NCBI GenBank assembly: GCA_018830925.1
Contig: JAHJRK010000203.1
Location: 1-64,000 of the forward strand
Direction: 5' to 3'
DNA: 64,000 nucleotides
Source of the DNA: Pseudomonadota bacterium
Lineage (GTDB): Bacteria; Desulfobacterota; Desulfobacteria; Desulfobacterales; RPRI01
Shown here: one piece after another, positions 35,872 to 44,851 of the stretch
Position numbering within the stretch: position 1 is the stretch's first letter
Layout: every line of letters starts with the position of its first letter
Notes under the pieces: generated by a model
What the model was told of the DNA's origin: nothing
Databases searched by the model: none
The model's input: only the letters and a program-made list of their open reading frames with translations
Position numbers and translations under genes: made by a program

Positions 35872-38496
35872 ATGCGAAACCATCGTTGTCATACCCTATA
35901 CATTCTCACAGTGACGTTTATGCTTATGGGGCTGCCGAATTTATCGGCTGCTGCCGCCGGCCCTTTTATCTCCGTTACAGGTGAAGACCTGATGGAAATT
36001 ATTTCAATTTCTTCGGCAGAGAGCAACCGGGGAGCAATCCTCACCGTAAAAAGTGTCGGAAAAATGACGGTAGAAAAGGCCATGTTTCTGGAAGCGCCGC
36101 CCAGAATCATATATGACCTTTTTTATGACGGCATGCCGTTCTCATCTGTAGCCCGATCTGTAAATAATTTGTATCTGGAAAATATCCGGGTCGGATATCA
36201 CCCCAATAAAATAAGGCTGGTATTGGATATGAAGGGGCTTGATATTCCTGTGTCAAGATATCAGCAGGGCAATAACGAACTGATTATCAGACTTGGGGAA
36301 GAGAGCCAGGGGGCAGAGTCCGGTGCAAAGATTAAAAACGTTAAGGAAACGAATCCGACTGTTTACACGCCATCTGTCTCCGAAGAAAATAATGGTCCGC
36401 GTGAAACGGAGAATAATAGTGCCGGTTATGTAAAAGAAGCAACGTCCGGAATTTCAGACGCATCAGTATCGAAGTACCTGTCACAGTCGAACCCGGACTT
36501 ACTGCTTGAAAAAATGACACAGGTCGAAACAAACGACACAAGCGAAGAGACGGCGCTGTTTTTGAAAGGAGTAGAGGCTTACAAGCACCAGCGCTGGCCG
36601 GAAGCTGAAAAAAGCTTACAAAATCTCATCAAGACTTATTCTAAAGGGCGATATTCTGAGAAAGCATATTTTTTACTGGCAAAATCGATAGATCAATTAT
36701 ATTCGCAAACAACTTCCGAACATTTTTCTGTGATAAAAAGTCATTACGAGGATGCCATTTACAGGTTCCCTGCGTCCATCTTTGTCCCTGATACCCTGCT
36801 GTCCATGGGAAACCTCCGCCTGAAAGTCAAAAACTTCGATGAGGCGATAGTATATTTTAACCTCGTTATTGAAAAAAATACCGGCGATGCCACCTTTGTG
36901 AAGGCAATGATTCAAAAGGGTAATCTGTTGTTTCAAAAGGGCAAATACACGGAAGCGCTTTCCGTTTATGAGCATATCATTAAAAATTATGGCGGCACTT
37001 TTGCGGAAACGGAAGCAAAAATAGGCGCGGCAAAAGCGCTTTTTGAGATAAACAGTTTTGATAAATCAATCAACCTGCTTACCCGGTTGGCGCAGAGCCC
37101 TGAAAATATATACCGCTATCCGGAGATCTATCTCTACCTTGGATATAATTATTACCAGAAAAAAGATTATGCCATGACGAGGGAAAGCCTGTTCAGATAT
37201 TATAATGTAAATCCCGACAGCGAAACAGGTTCACTGGTATTAAGCAAGATCGGAGATTCATACCGGGCGGAAGGATTTGCGAATGCGGCGACAAAAATAT
37301 ATCAATTGGTTCTTTTCCGGTACCCACAAACAGAAGGAGCTCTTATCAGCCTGACACGTCTCGCGGAAGAGCAGGAAAGCGGAGAACTGAAAATAACGGA
37401 AGGAGCCCCGGTCCCTTTTAAAATTATCGATGAAGTGATTGCTTCACCCAATGAGATATATGAGGAACTGATTAGTGGATCAATCAGTAATAACAATAAT
37501 AGCCCCATGGCTGAGTACGCGTTGCTTAAACTCGCCATTATTCATAGAAAAATGAAAAGCTATAGGAAAAGCCTCGATATATTTATAGAATTATTGGAAA
37601 AATATCCTAAGTCAAAATTGCTTCCGGAAACCATATACGCTTTGAGCGATACGGTTGAGGCAGTTCTTAAGGATGAAGGAGAAGAGGAATACACCAAGAT
37701 TCTAAACATATATCAGAAACAAAAAGAGTCTATTCAACGGCTTGCACCTCCGAGGACATTTTTAGCTGTTGCCATAGCTTCGCAGCGTCTGGGGCTTCAG
37801 GATATGGCTGCTGAATTATTCCGGAAGGCTGATGCCCTTTTGCCGGAAGAAAAAAAACCCGAAGAGCTTCTTTTTTATCTTGGAAAATATTTTTTAGAAA
37901 ATGGACAACCTGAAAATGGATTGGAAAAACTGGAATCCCTCATTAAAAAATACCCATCCGGAAGATATTCTGCAAAAGCTTACCATTTAAAGGGCGGTGT
38001 TTTTCAAAAAAATAAAGAATACGCGAAGGCGGTTGAAATGTTCTCGAAAGCCTTGAAAAGCCGTCCGGGATTAGATGAAGGAATATATATCATGGCGGAT
38101 AAGGCGCGGGCCTTAACGGAATCCGGTTTCAAGGAGGAGGGTCTGGCTGTAGCGCGTTACGCGGAACAATCTCTGGCGGAAAGCCAGGAACAGAGTCAGC
38201 CGCTTTATCAGGAGGTTGGAGACCTCTATCTTCAAATCGGCCGTCCTGCAGATGCCCTGTTACTGCTCAATAATGCCTTGTCATTTGAAAAAGAGGAAAA
38301 AAAGAGCATTAAACTTAAGCTTTCTATTGCGCGATGCTATGAGGCGCTTAATAAGAAAAGCGATTATATCGCTCTCTATAACCAGATTATCGGACTCAAT
38401 GATCCGTTATGGAGCCTTGTTGCCAAAGAAAGGATGGAAGCGATAGATTTTGAGGAGACGCTCAGGAAAGCGGACAAAAGTAAAAACAGGAGATAG
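35872..38496 (+). CDS. Periplasmic AMIN-domain and TPR-repeat protein, flagellar-linked
   Basis: 874 aa. Signal peptide (MRNHRCHTLYILTVTFMLMG… to SAAAA), then an AMIN-like domain (about 45-145: PRIIYDLFYDGM, IRVGYHPNKIRLVLDMKG), a polar linker to about 225, and at least ten TPR-like helical repeats to the end. AMIN domains target envelope sites, and TPR arrays are protein scaffolds. PflA of Campylobacter, a periplasmic TPR protein needed for the motor disk, is a possible analogue (inference). It is followed 9 bp later by a sigma-54 activator. No ribosome-binding site is seen; with the sigma-54 site so close, the mRNA may be nearly leaderless or the true start may be a later GTG. Confidence 0.75.
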   Translation: MRNHRCHTLYILTVTFMLMGLPNLSAAAAGPFISVTGEDLMEIISISSAESNRGAILTVKSVGKMTVEKAMFLEAPPRIIYDLFYDGMPFSSVARSVNNLYLENIRVGYHPNKIRLVLDMKGLDIPVSRYQQGNNELIIRLGEESQGAESGAKIKNVKETNPTVYTPSVSEENNGPRETENNSAGYVKEATSGISDASVSKYLSQSNPDLLLEKMTQVETNDTSEETALFLKGVEAYKHQRWPEAEKSLQNLIKTYSKGRYSEKAYFLLAKSIDQLYSQTTSEHFSVIKSHYEDAIYRFPASIFVPDTLLSMGNLRLKVKNFDEAIVYFNLVIEKNTGDATFVKAMIQKGNLLFQKGKYTEALSVYEHIIKNYGGTFAETEAKIGAAKALFEINSFDKSINLLTRLAQSPENIYRYPEIYLYLGYNYYQKKDYAMTRESLFRYYNVNPDSETGSLVLSKIGDSYRAEGFANAATKIYQLVLFRYPQTEGALISLTRLAEEQESGELKITEGAPVPFKIIDEVIASPNEIYEELISGSISNNNNSPMAEYALLKLAIIHRKMKSYRKSLDIFIELLEKYPKSKLLPETIYALSDTVEAVLKDEGEEEYTKILNIYQKQKESIQRLAPPRTFLAVAIASQRLGLQDMAAELFRKADALLPEEKKPEELLFYLGKYFLENGQPENGLEKLESLIKKYPSGRYSAKAYHLKGGVFQKNKEYAKAVEMFSKALKSRPGLDEGIYIMADKARALTESGFKEEGLAVARYAEQSLAESQEQSQPLYQEVGDLYLQIGRPADALLLLNNALSFEKEEKKSIKLKLSIARCYEALNKKSDYIALYNQIIGLNDPLWSLVAKERMEAIDFEETLRKADKSKNRR

Positions 38497-38505
38497 ACAG
38501 CGGAT

Positions 38506-39855
38506 ATGCAGGGAAAACGCGTGTTGCTTGTTGAAGACGATAAAAACGAATCGGTTGCCATGGCCGATCTCTTTATTGGGGCCGGTCACCGGTTGTGTGT
38601 CGTCAGTGACGGATATGCGGCCCTCGGCAAGCTATCGGACGGTCAATACGACATGGTTGTTTCGGAACTCAATTTGCCCCGGATGAGCGGTATTGACCTG
38701 TTGATAAAGATAAAGGAAGTTAATACAGCTCTTCCGGTAATTCTCATCGCGTCCGGCATTTGCGTAAAGGAAGCGGTTGAAGCCATGAAAAAGGGTGCGA
38801 ATGATTTTATTTTGAAACCACTCTCACCTGAAACGATTGAATCTATTACTTCAGGATTCCCTCGTGCCTCCTCAGTTGAGGCTGCAACTGCAACAAACGG
38901 CAAATACGCAATCGTCACAATAAACGGGGAAATGAACCGCCTTTTAAATGATGCCAGAGAAATTGCAAACAGCCGTGCGTCCGTATTCATCCATGGAGAA
39001 TCAGGTACGGGTAAAGAACTGTTTGCGAGACATATTCACCAGTGCAGTGATCGTAAGGATAAACCCTTTCTGGCTGTTAACTGCGCCGCTCTTCCGGAAA
39101 CGCTGATGGAGAGCGAGCTTTTCGGTTATGAAAAAGGTGCGTTTACCGGGGCAAGCGCCCGAAAGAAAGGAAAGTTCGAAGCGGCCGATAAAGGAACCAT
39201 CCTGCTGGACGAGATCAGTGAGTTGGATTACCAGCTTCAATCAAAATTATTAAGAGTGCTGCAGGAAAAGGAAATCGACAGGGTCGGAGGGACTGTATCT
39301 ATACCGGTCGATGTGCGGATTATCGCGACAACCAACAGGGATATTGAAAAACAGATAGAAGAAGAAAAATTCAGGGAAGACCTTTATTATCGTTTAAACA
39401 CTATTCCTATCCATTTGCCCCCATTGAGAGAAAGGAAGGACGACATACCCTTGCTGGCCGATTATTTTCTCAAAAAATATAACAATATTGAGAGTAAGGT
39501 CGTCAAAGGATTGGCGGAAGATGCGATCCTGGCGCTTATGGAAAAGCCGTGGAGGGGTAATGTCAGGGAATTGGAGAACATAATCGAAAGAGCCGTTCTG
39601 ATGTCTAAGGGAAATATAATCGACGAAGAAGGTCTGTTGTTAAACGGACGGATCAGGCCGGCTGCTCCTGCGGGATATCCAATAATGCCTGTAATGCCGG
39701 AGGGTTCCTTGAGAGAACTGGAGAAAAAGGTCATTTTCCAGACTCTTAACCGAACAAATGGCAACAGGACACACGCGGCTGATATCCTGGGTATCAGTGT
39801 CCGAACCCTGAGGAATAAGCTGAATGAGTACAGAGAAAAAATGACGACCTCGTAA
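38506..39855 (+). CDS. Sigma-54-dependent activator with Glu at the receiver phospho-site
   Basis: 449 aa. The receiver has the acidic pair (VEDD) and the Lys (ILKPL), but the phospho-acceptor position reads VVSELNLP, with E54 instead of Asp. The AAA+ domain is intact (GESGTGKE, GAFTGA, GTILLDEISEL, FREDLYYRLN) and a Fis-type HTH is at the end (THAADILGISVRTLRNKL). It resembles FlrC/FlgR flagellar regulators. Glu often mimics phospho-Asp, so it may be constitutively active (inference). The last codons MTTS-stop come from ATGACGACCTCGTAA, similar to the repeat-derived end of flgD. Confidence 0.9.
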   Translation: MQGKRVLLVEDDKNESVAMADLFIGAGHRLCVVSDGYAALGKLSDGQYDMVVSELNLPRMSGIDLLIKIKEVNTALPVILIASGICVKEAVEAMKKGANDFILKPLSPETIESITSGFPRASSVEAATATNGKYAIVTINGEMNRLLNDAREIANSRASVFIHGESGTGKELFARHIHQCSDRKDKPFLAVNCAALPETLMESELFGYEKGAFTGASARKKGKFEAADKGTILLDEISELDYQLQSKLLRVLQEKEIDRVGGTVSIPVDVRIIATTNRDIEKQIEEEKFREDLYYRLNTIPIHLPPLRERKDDIPLLADYFLKKYNNIESKVVKGLAEDAILALMEKPWRGNVRELENIIERAVLMSKGNIIDEEGLLLNGRIRPAAPAGYPIMPVMPEGSLRELEKKVIFQTLNRTNGNRTHAADILGISVRTLRNKLNEYREKMTTS

Positions 39856-39856
39856 A

Positions 39857-39873
39857 AAGGCATGCAATTTGCA
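39857..39873 (+). promoter_or_regulatory. Sigma-54 promoter of the flgB operon
   Basis: AAGGCATGCAATTTGCA; GG at 39859-39860 and GC at 39871-39872. It directly overlaps the end of the TCGTAAAAAGG string that follows the upstream stop codon. Confidence 0.65.
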
Positions 39874-39915
39874 ATAGTTGATATTCAGGAGAATAGAGCA
39901 AAAAGGAGGAATTTT

Positions 39916-40323
39916 ATGCCGGATAAATTGTCATTACGGAACATGTCTAGTGCCCTTGAGAGCGCAATCAGTATAGCGCAACAGCGGCATAACATTATAT
40001 CCAGCAATATCAGCAATTTGGAAACACCCGGATACAAGGCGAAGGATATTGATTTTAAAACTGCAATGGCACAGGCCCTTGGTTCCGAATCAACGACTGC
40101 TTTGGCCAGAACGAATGCGGGGCATATCGGGCAGAATACCGGATCTGAACCTGAAATTGAACCATTCGAGGAAGACGGAGAATGGAACGGGTTCAACTGG
40201 ATGAGTATCGATAAAGTAATGAATAAGATGACGGAAAACAATCTTATTTACAGAACCGCAACAGAAACATTGTTGAGAAAAATTGCAATAATGAAGGAAG
40301 TCATAAGAGAGGGAGGACGTTAG
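39916..40323 (+). CDS. flgB: Flagellar proximal rod protein FlgB
   Basis: 135 aa from the ATG at 39916 (AAAAAGGAGG upstream); an upstream ATG at 39862 lies within the promoter. It has the rod N-terminal motif QQRHNIISSNISNLETPGYK and ends with a helix (TATETLLRKIAIMKE). It is part of the proximal rod together with FlgC and FliE, exported by the flagellar type III system. First gene of the flgBC-fliE-fliFGHIJ run behind a sigma-54 site. Confidence 0.95.
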   Translation: MPDKLSLRNMSSALESAISIAQQRHNIISSNISNLETPGYKAKDIDFKTAMAQALGSESTTALARTNAGHIGQNTGSEPEIEPFEEDGEWNGFNWMSIDKVMNKMTENNLIYRTATETLLRKIAIMKEVIREGGR

Positions 40324-40324
40324 T

Positions 40325-40750
40325 ATGAATTTTTTAGATTCGCTGAAAATAAGCGCATCAGGTCTCTTTGCCCAGAGAAAAAGAATGGATGTTATTGCCG
40401 GGAACCTTTCAAACATCGAAACCACCCGAACAGAAAAGGGCGGGCCTTACAGGAGAAAAATGATTTCCGTGGTTGCTGAACCGATCGATGACTTCGGTGA
40501 TATGCTCGGATCGCAAATCGAAGGAGTTCGGGTTGACTCAGTCGTGGAGGATAACACGCCTTTTAAAATAGTCCATAATCCCGGCCATCCCGATGCTGAT
40601 AAGGACGGAAACCTGCAAAAACCCAATGTGGATCTTGTTGTGGAAATGACGAACATGCTGATGGCACGAAACGTCTATGCAGCCAATGTGCAAGCTCTAA
40701 AATCGACACGGCAGATGGTTATGAAAGCGCTGGAAATAGGGAAAACTTAA
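40325..40750 (+). CDS. flgC: Flagellar proximal rod protein FlgC
   Basis: 141 aa. N-terminal rod motif (LKISASGLFAQRKRMDVIAG, NLSNIETTRT) and C-terminal VDLVVEMTNMLMARNVYAAN followed by the KSTRQMVMKALEIG helix are classic. GAGGGAGG lies just before the start; the gene begins one base after flgB ends. Confidence 0.96.
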   Translation: MNFLDSLKISASGLFAQRKRMDVIAGNLSNIETTRTEKGGPYRRKMISVVAEPIDDFGDMLGSQIEGVRVDSVVEDNTPFKIVHNPGHPDADKDGNLQKPNVDLVVEMTNMLMARNVYAANVQALKSTRQMVMKALEIGKT

Positions 40751-40760
40751 TTATTCGGGA

Positions 40761-40917
40761 GCCAGAATCCAGAATTCAGGAGCCAGAATGAAAAGGATGC
40801 CAGCTAAAGACCCTGGTTATGGTGATATCTTAAAGTTAATGTCCCAACTTGAAGAAGTGAGTAAATTTCTGAAGGCATATACTGCTTCTATTCTGGATTC
40901 TGGATTCTGGATTCTAT
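40761..40917. repeat. Type D heptad repeats, inverted, between flgC and fliE
   Basis: CCAGAATCCAGAATTCAGGA (40762-40781) and CTGGATTCTGGATTCTGGAT (40893-40912) are 7-bp repeats of a TCTGGAT unit in inverted order. They could pair as a stem around a 110-base loop. Confidence 0.75.
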
Positions 40918-40934
40918 CTTCTAAGGAGTTATAA
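40788..40934 (+). CDS. Possible 48-aa small ORF between flgC and fliE
   Basis: ATG at 40788 with CAGGAG upstream. Stop at 40934, one base before the fliE start. The middle (YGDILKLMSQLEEVSKFL) is an amphipathic helix, but both ends are encoded by the type D heptad repeat. It may be a remnant or chance frame. I do not recognise it. Confidence 0.2.
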   Translation: MKRMPAKDPGYGDILKLMSQLEEVSKFLKAYTASILDSGFWILSSKEL

Positions 40935-40935
40935 T

Positions 40936-41226
40936 ATGAATAACATAAAAATTGACGGCTTGTCCCCGGCCAGCCTCCAAAGGAGCGAACGGATAAATTC
41001 AAACGACCCCACAGGCTTTGGAAATGTTATAAAAAGTGCCATCGATAATGTGAACGGCTTGGAAAAGGATGCGGATAAGTCCATCCTGAATCTCCTTCAG
41101 GGAAAGGATGAGGTCCATACAACAATGATTGCGCTTCAAAAGGCCGATATATCCATGCGTATGCTTCTATCGGTTAGAAATAAGGTTATTGAAGCCTATA
41201 GGGAAATAATGCGAATGCAGTTTTGA
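40936..41226 (+). CDS. fliE: Flagellar hook-basal body adaptor FliE
   Basis: 96 aa. The conserved C-terminal part is clear: DEVHTTMIALQKADISMRML and VRNKVIEAYREIMRMQF. FliE joins the MS ring to the rod. AAGGAG precedes the start. The stop TGA is the first triplet of the 206-bp TGACGGCTTCGTAA element. Confidence 0.95.
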   Translation: MNNIKIDGLSPASLQRSERINSNDPTGFGNVIKSAIDNVNGLEKDADKSILNLLQGKDEVHTTMIALQKADISMRMLLSVRNKVIEAYREIMRMQF

Positions 41227-41429
41227 CGGCTTCGTAAAAAGTCATTCTGCTGTGTTGCGCTTCGTCCCCGCCCCGTTGAATTCTCGCTGCGCGAGACGGC
41301 AGGGCCGATTCAACAGGGTGAATCGTTGCAGCGTACCAAAAAGTACGCTTCATTCCTCAAGATTCGCGCGCCTTGCATAATAAGCTTTTTACTTTGCCGT
41401 CCGAAAATGAATTTTTTACGAATCCATCA
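41224..41429. mobile_element. 206-bp palindromic element TGACGGCTTCGTAA… (copy 1)
   Basis: The left end TGACGGCTTCGTAAAAAGTC is inverted at the right end (about 41409-41429, 16 of 20 bases). Internal stems are CTCGCTGCGCGAG and AGCGTACcaaaaaGTACGCT. Nearly the same sequence is at 50413-50618. The element lies in the fliE-fliF gap and supplies the fliE stop codon. Confidence 0.8.
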
Positions 41430-41475
41430 GTTTTAACCGGCTTTTCAGAAGGCCCAAAGAAAAAGAGCGAATGAA

Positions 41476-43044
41476 ATGAATGATTCTATAGTTCAATTTA
41501 TAAATTTTATCAGATCGTTGCCGCCGTCAAAAAAAGTCACCATTGCTTTTACGGTGTTACTTCTGGTTGCAGCTTTCACGGGCATGTTTTTACTGGCGAA
41601 CCAGGTTGAATACAGAGTTCTGTTCAACAATCTGTCCGCCCAGGATGCTTCCTCCGTAATAACCAAGTTAAAAGAAAAAAATGTTCCTTACAAAATTGAA
41701 GGAAACGGCGCACTGATTCTGGTACCTGCAGAGCAGGTGTACGAGTTGCGCCTCGGGCTTGCAGGAGAGGGGTTCCCAAAAGATGGTCAGGTCGGTTTTG
41801 AAATATTCGACAGGACTGACTATAAAACAACCCAATTCGTTCAGGGGCTCAATTACCAGAGAGCCCTGCAGGGTGAACTGGCCAGAACTATAAGCAGTTT
41901 CAAGGAGATAAACAGCGCCAGGGTATTTATTGTTCTTCCGAAAGAGTCGCTTTTTGTCGAAGACGCAAAGCCTGCTTCGGCCTCAATCCTGCTCGATCTG
42001 AAGTCAAACCTGCCCCCGGAAAGACTTACCGCTATTATTCATCTTGTCGCCAGCGCAGTCGAAGGACTCGATCCGGAACAGGTAACAGTTGCCGATACAA
42101 AAGGCCGGGTGATTTTTAAAGGGGGAAATAAAAACGAAACTAACGCGATGCTGAGCAATTCTCAACTGGACTTTAAGTCGAAGGTTGAAAGCGAAACCAG
42201 CAGAAATGTTCAAAGCATGCTGGAGGGGATCATCGGGGCCGGGAACGCAATTGTCCGGGTAACAGCCGATATAGATTTTAACAAAGTCAACCTGAACGAA
42301 GAGGAATATGATCCGTCGTCAACCAGCGTGAGGAGCAAGAGAGATATTGAAGAGTCCGCCCAGGCCGGAAATGCATCTCCGGAGGCGGCTTTAACAACGA
42401 TTAATCAAAGAGCAGGCGTCGTTCCTTCCGAGTCGGTTTCACAAAACGGAAAGAAGAAAAAAGATACCCTTACCAATTACGAGATTAATAAAGTTACAAG
42501 AGTGATCTTCAAGCCGGCCGGAACCGTTAAGCGACTGTCGATTGCCGCCGTTATTGACGGAAGATATGAAGTGGAAAAGCTGAAGGATGGAACTGTAAAA
42601 AGAAACTATATCCAGAGAACCGACGAAGAATTAAAAAAGTTTGAAGATATCGTTAAAAGCGCGATGGGTTACAGTGAAGACCGCGAAGACCGGATTTCAG
42701 TGACCTCCATACCTTTTTCTGAAAGCGTTTCCGCTGAAAGCCGGATGGAAACTAAAGCTGATGGTTTTGATTTTATAGCTCTGTTAAAGGATTACAGAAA
42801 AACGATTATAAATCTGTTTTTACTGGTTGCCGTCTTTTTTGTTCTGGTTAGACCATTGTTAAAAGGTTTGAAAAATATGCCGAGAGAGGCGGGTGTCAGC
42901 TATGCGGAACTTCCTGCAAACATTCGGGCAAATGTGCAACTTCCCGCGGGAGGCACACATGGCAAGAGAGAAAAGATCATCGAAATGGGCAGAACCGATC
43001 CGGAAAAGGCGGAGCAGCTTATTAAAGGGTGGATAAGTGAGTAG
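41476..43044 (+). CDS. fliF: Flagellar MS-ring protein FliF
   Basis: 522 aa. Two membrane segments (about 23-43 and 437-458) flank a large periplasmic part with the YscJ-like domain (EYRVLFNNLSAQDASSVITK, RTDYKTTQFVQGLNYQRAL) and the beta-collar (about 235-340). The C-terminal tail (HGKREKIIEMGRTDPEKAEQ in shorter form) binds FliG. It builds the ring on which motor and export apparatus assemble. Confidence 0.97.
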   Translation: MNDSIVQFINFIRSLPPSKKVTIAFTVLLLVAAFTGMFLLANQVEYRVLFNNLSAQDASSVITKLKEKNVPYKIEGNGALILVPAEQVYELRLGLAGEGFPKDGQVGFEIFDRTDYKTTQFVQGLNYQRALQGELARTISSFKEINSARVFIVLPKESLFVEDAKPASASILLDLKSNLPPERLTAIIHLVASAVEGLDPEQVTVADTKGRVIFKGGNKNETNAMLSNSQLDFKSKVESETSRNVQSMLEGIIGAGNAIVRVTADIDFNKVNLNEEEYDPSSTSVRSKRDIEESAQAGNASPEAALTTINQRAGVVPSESVSQNGKKKKDTLTNYEINKVTRVIFKPAGTVKRLSIAAVIDGRYEVEKLKDGTVKRNYIQRTDEELKKFEDIVKSAMGYSEDREDRISVTSIPFSESVSAESRMETKADGFDFIALLKDYRKTIINLFLLVAVFFVLVRPLLKGLKNMPREAGVSYAELPANIRANVQLPAGGTHGKREKIIEMGRTDPEKAEQLIKGWISE

Positions 43045-43047
43045 AAA

Positions 43048-44070
43048 ATGAACGCAGACATGAATGATACCAAAAGAATGACAGGACTCCAGAAATCGGC
43101 GATTCTGCTGATGGCGATGGGCGAAGAGTTTACGGCTTCATTTTTCAAAAAAGTTGATGAAAATACCATCAAGAAGATCGGCAGGTACATGTCAAAAATA
43201 TCCTCTGTCCCTCCGGATCTTTTGAATTCAGTGGTTGATGAGATGGCTCAAAGCTATGAAAAAGGCAGGTCTCTTAACGTGTCCGGCAAATCGTTTCTGA
43301 AGCAGGTTGTGGATAAATCTTCGGGTGAGTCTGCGGTCAGGGTGGCTTTCAAGTCTATAGAAAGAGAAAGTGAAAATACTCCTTTCAGCGAGCTTTCCTA
43401 TCTCCCGGCGAAAAGTGTGATGAATGTGTTTAAGAATGAGCATCCCCAAACGGTTGCGCTGGTCCTCTCCAACCTCCCGCAGGACAAGGCCGCTGAAATA
43501 TTTTGTTTGTTCCCGGATGAAATCAAGGCTGACCTGGCATTAAGAATATTGCAGATCGGGGAAGTACAGAACGATGTCATCAGGGACCTTGACGAGATAA
43601 TCAAGAATGAGATCAACAGCCTCGGAACAAGTTCGACAAAAAAGTTCAACGGAGTTGATGCGCTGGCCAGCATTTTAAACGAGGTCGACGGCAAAACCGA
43701 AAAAAGTATCATGTCGTATATAGAAAAAGAGGATGGTGAGCTGGCTGAAAAGATACGTCAGAAGATGTTCCTGTTTGAGGATTTGTTAAAGGTTGACGAC
43801 AAGGGTTTCAGGGAAATTATGAAAAACATTAATAATGACATAATTATAAAGGCTTTAAAAACCGCATCTGACGATATGAAACAAAAAATATTTAAAAATT
43901 TATCTGAAAGGGCTGCCGAAATGCTTAAGGAGGAGCTGGAAGTACTTGGTCCTGTCCGGCTGAAAGAGGTTGAAGAAAATCAGCAGTTGATTATCAAAGC
44001 CGCCAAGAAGCTGGAAGCTGAAGGCAAAATAGTTATTTCAGGAAAAGGGAAAGAAGATGTATTTGTCTAA
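43048..44070 (+). CDS. fliG: Flagellar rotor switch protein FliG
   Basis: 340 aa. All three domains are present: the N-domain that binds FliF (TGLQKSAILLMAMGEE), the middle domain with the EHPQTVALVLSNL motif that contacts FliM, and the C-domain with the charged torque helix (SDDMKQKIFKNLSERAAEML). The EHPQ motif is intact. It starts 3 bp after fliF. Confidence 0.97.
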   Translation: MNADMNDTKRMTGLQKSAILLMAMGEEFTASFFKKVDENTIKKIGRYMSKISSVPPDLLNSVVDEMAQSYEKGRSLNVSGKSFLKQVVDKSSGESAVRVAFKSIERESENTPFSELSYLPAKSVMNVFKNEHPQTVALVLSNLPQDKAAEIFCLFPDEIKADLALRILQIGEVQNDVIRDLDEIIKNEINSLGTSSTKKFNGVDALASILNEVDGKTEKSIMSYIEKEDGELAEKIRQKMFLFEDLLKVDDKGFREIMKNINNDIIIKALKTASDDMKQKIFKNLSERAAEMLKEELEVLGPVRLKEVEENQQLIIKAAKKLEAEGKIVISGKGKEDVFV

Positions 44071-44073
44071 GAT

Positions 44074-44133
44074 ACAGGCTGAAGTCTGAAGGTGAAAGCT
44101 AAAAACCTAACAGCCTACAGGCTAAACACCTAA
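44074..44133. repeat. Type B heptad repeat between fliG and fliH
   Basis: AGGCTGA/AGTCTGA followed by AACCTAA/CAGCCTA/CAGGCTA, in 7-bp register. Confidence 0.6.
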
Positions 44134-44146
44134 GAAGGGTGATAAC

Positions 44147-44851
44147 TTGAAACAATATGAAATAAAGCCTTTTGATTCATTCCCTCCCACGGTAAAAGGC
44201 GAAAACAGACTTTTTACGGCAATTCAAACCGCAGGAGTGAAAAAAGCGGTCTTTCAGCAACTGGACGGCAAGGGTAACTACAGGAAAAATGAAAGCCCGG
44301 ATACTATCATGGCGAAAGCCCGTGAAAAAGCCGCCGTGCTGGAACGGGAGGCATATGAGAAAGGATTTGCACAGGGTGAAAAAGACGGTCTCGAATTAGG
44401 GACCGTGAAGGCGCTGAAAATCGTTGAGAACATAGAAAGTCTTCTGGATGAAATCAGCGTTTTACAAACCGATATCGTTAAACGTTATGAAAAGGATATA
44501 CTGGGGCTTATCTGTTCGGTTGCGGAAAAAGTCGTTCACCACCATGTCTCGCTGAACGAGCCTGCAATAAGGGAAACGGTCATCAAGGCGATTCAACTGT
44601 CAACGGAAAAGAGATCCGTCCTCCTGAAGATTAATCCCGAGGAATTTGATTATATCGACCGGTTGAAGCCGGAATTTTTCCAGCGGTTCAATGAACTGGC
44701 ATCCCTGGAGATCGTTTCCAATCCATCCGTCAGCAGGGGAGGATGTTTCCTTGAAACTCCCTGCGGGGATGTCGATGCGCGGGTGGAAACGCAACTGGAG
44801 ATGATCCGCCGGCGCCTTGAAGAAGCATACACGGGAAACGGAGATGAGTGA
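44147..44851 (+). CDS. fliH: Flagellar export ATPase regulator FliH
   Basis: 234 aa with TTG start (GAAGGGTG upstream). A coiled-coil region with AxxxG-type spacing (REKAAVLEREAYEKGFAQGE, about 62-81) and the C-terminal domain LICSVAEKVVHHHVS…SVSRGGCFLETPCGDVDARVE are typical. FliH binds FliI and docks it at the export gate. It overlaps fliI by 8 bp. Confidence 0.93.
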   Translation: MKQYEIKPFDSFPPTVKGENRLFTAIQTAGVKKAVFQQLDGKGNYRKNESPDTIMAKAREKAAVLEREAYEKGFAQGEKDGLELGTVKALKIVENIESLLDEISVLQTDIVKRYEKDILGLICSVAEKVVHHHVSLNEPAIRETVIKAIQLSTEKRSVLLKINPEEFDYIDRLKPEFFQRFNELASLEIVSNPSVSRGGCFLETPCGDVDARVETQLEMIRRRLEEAYTGNGDE

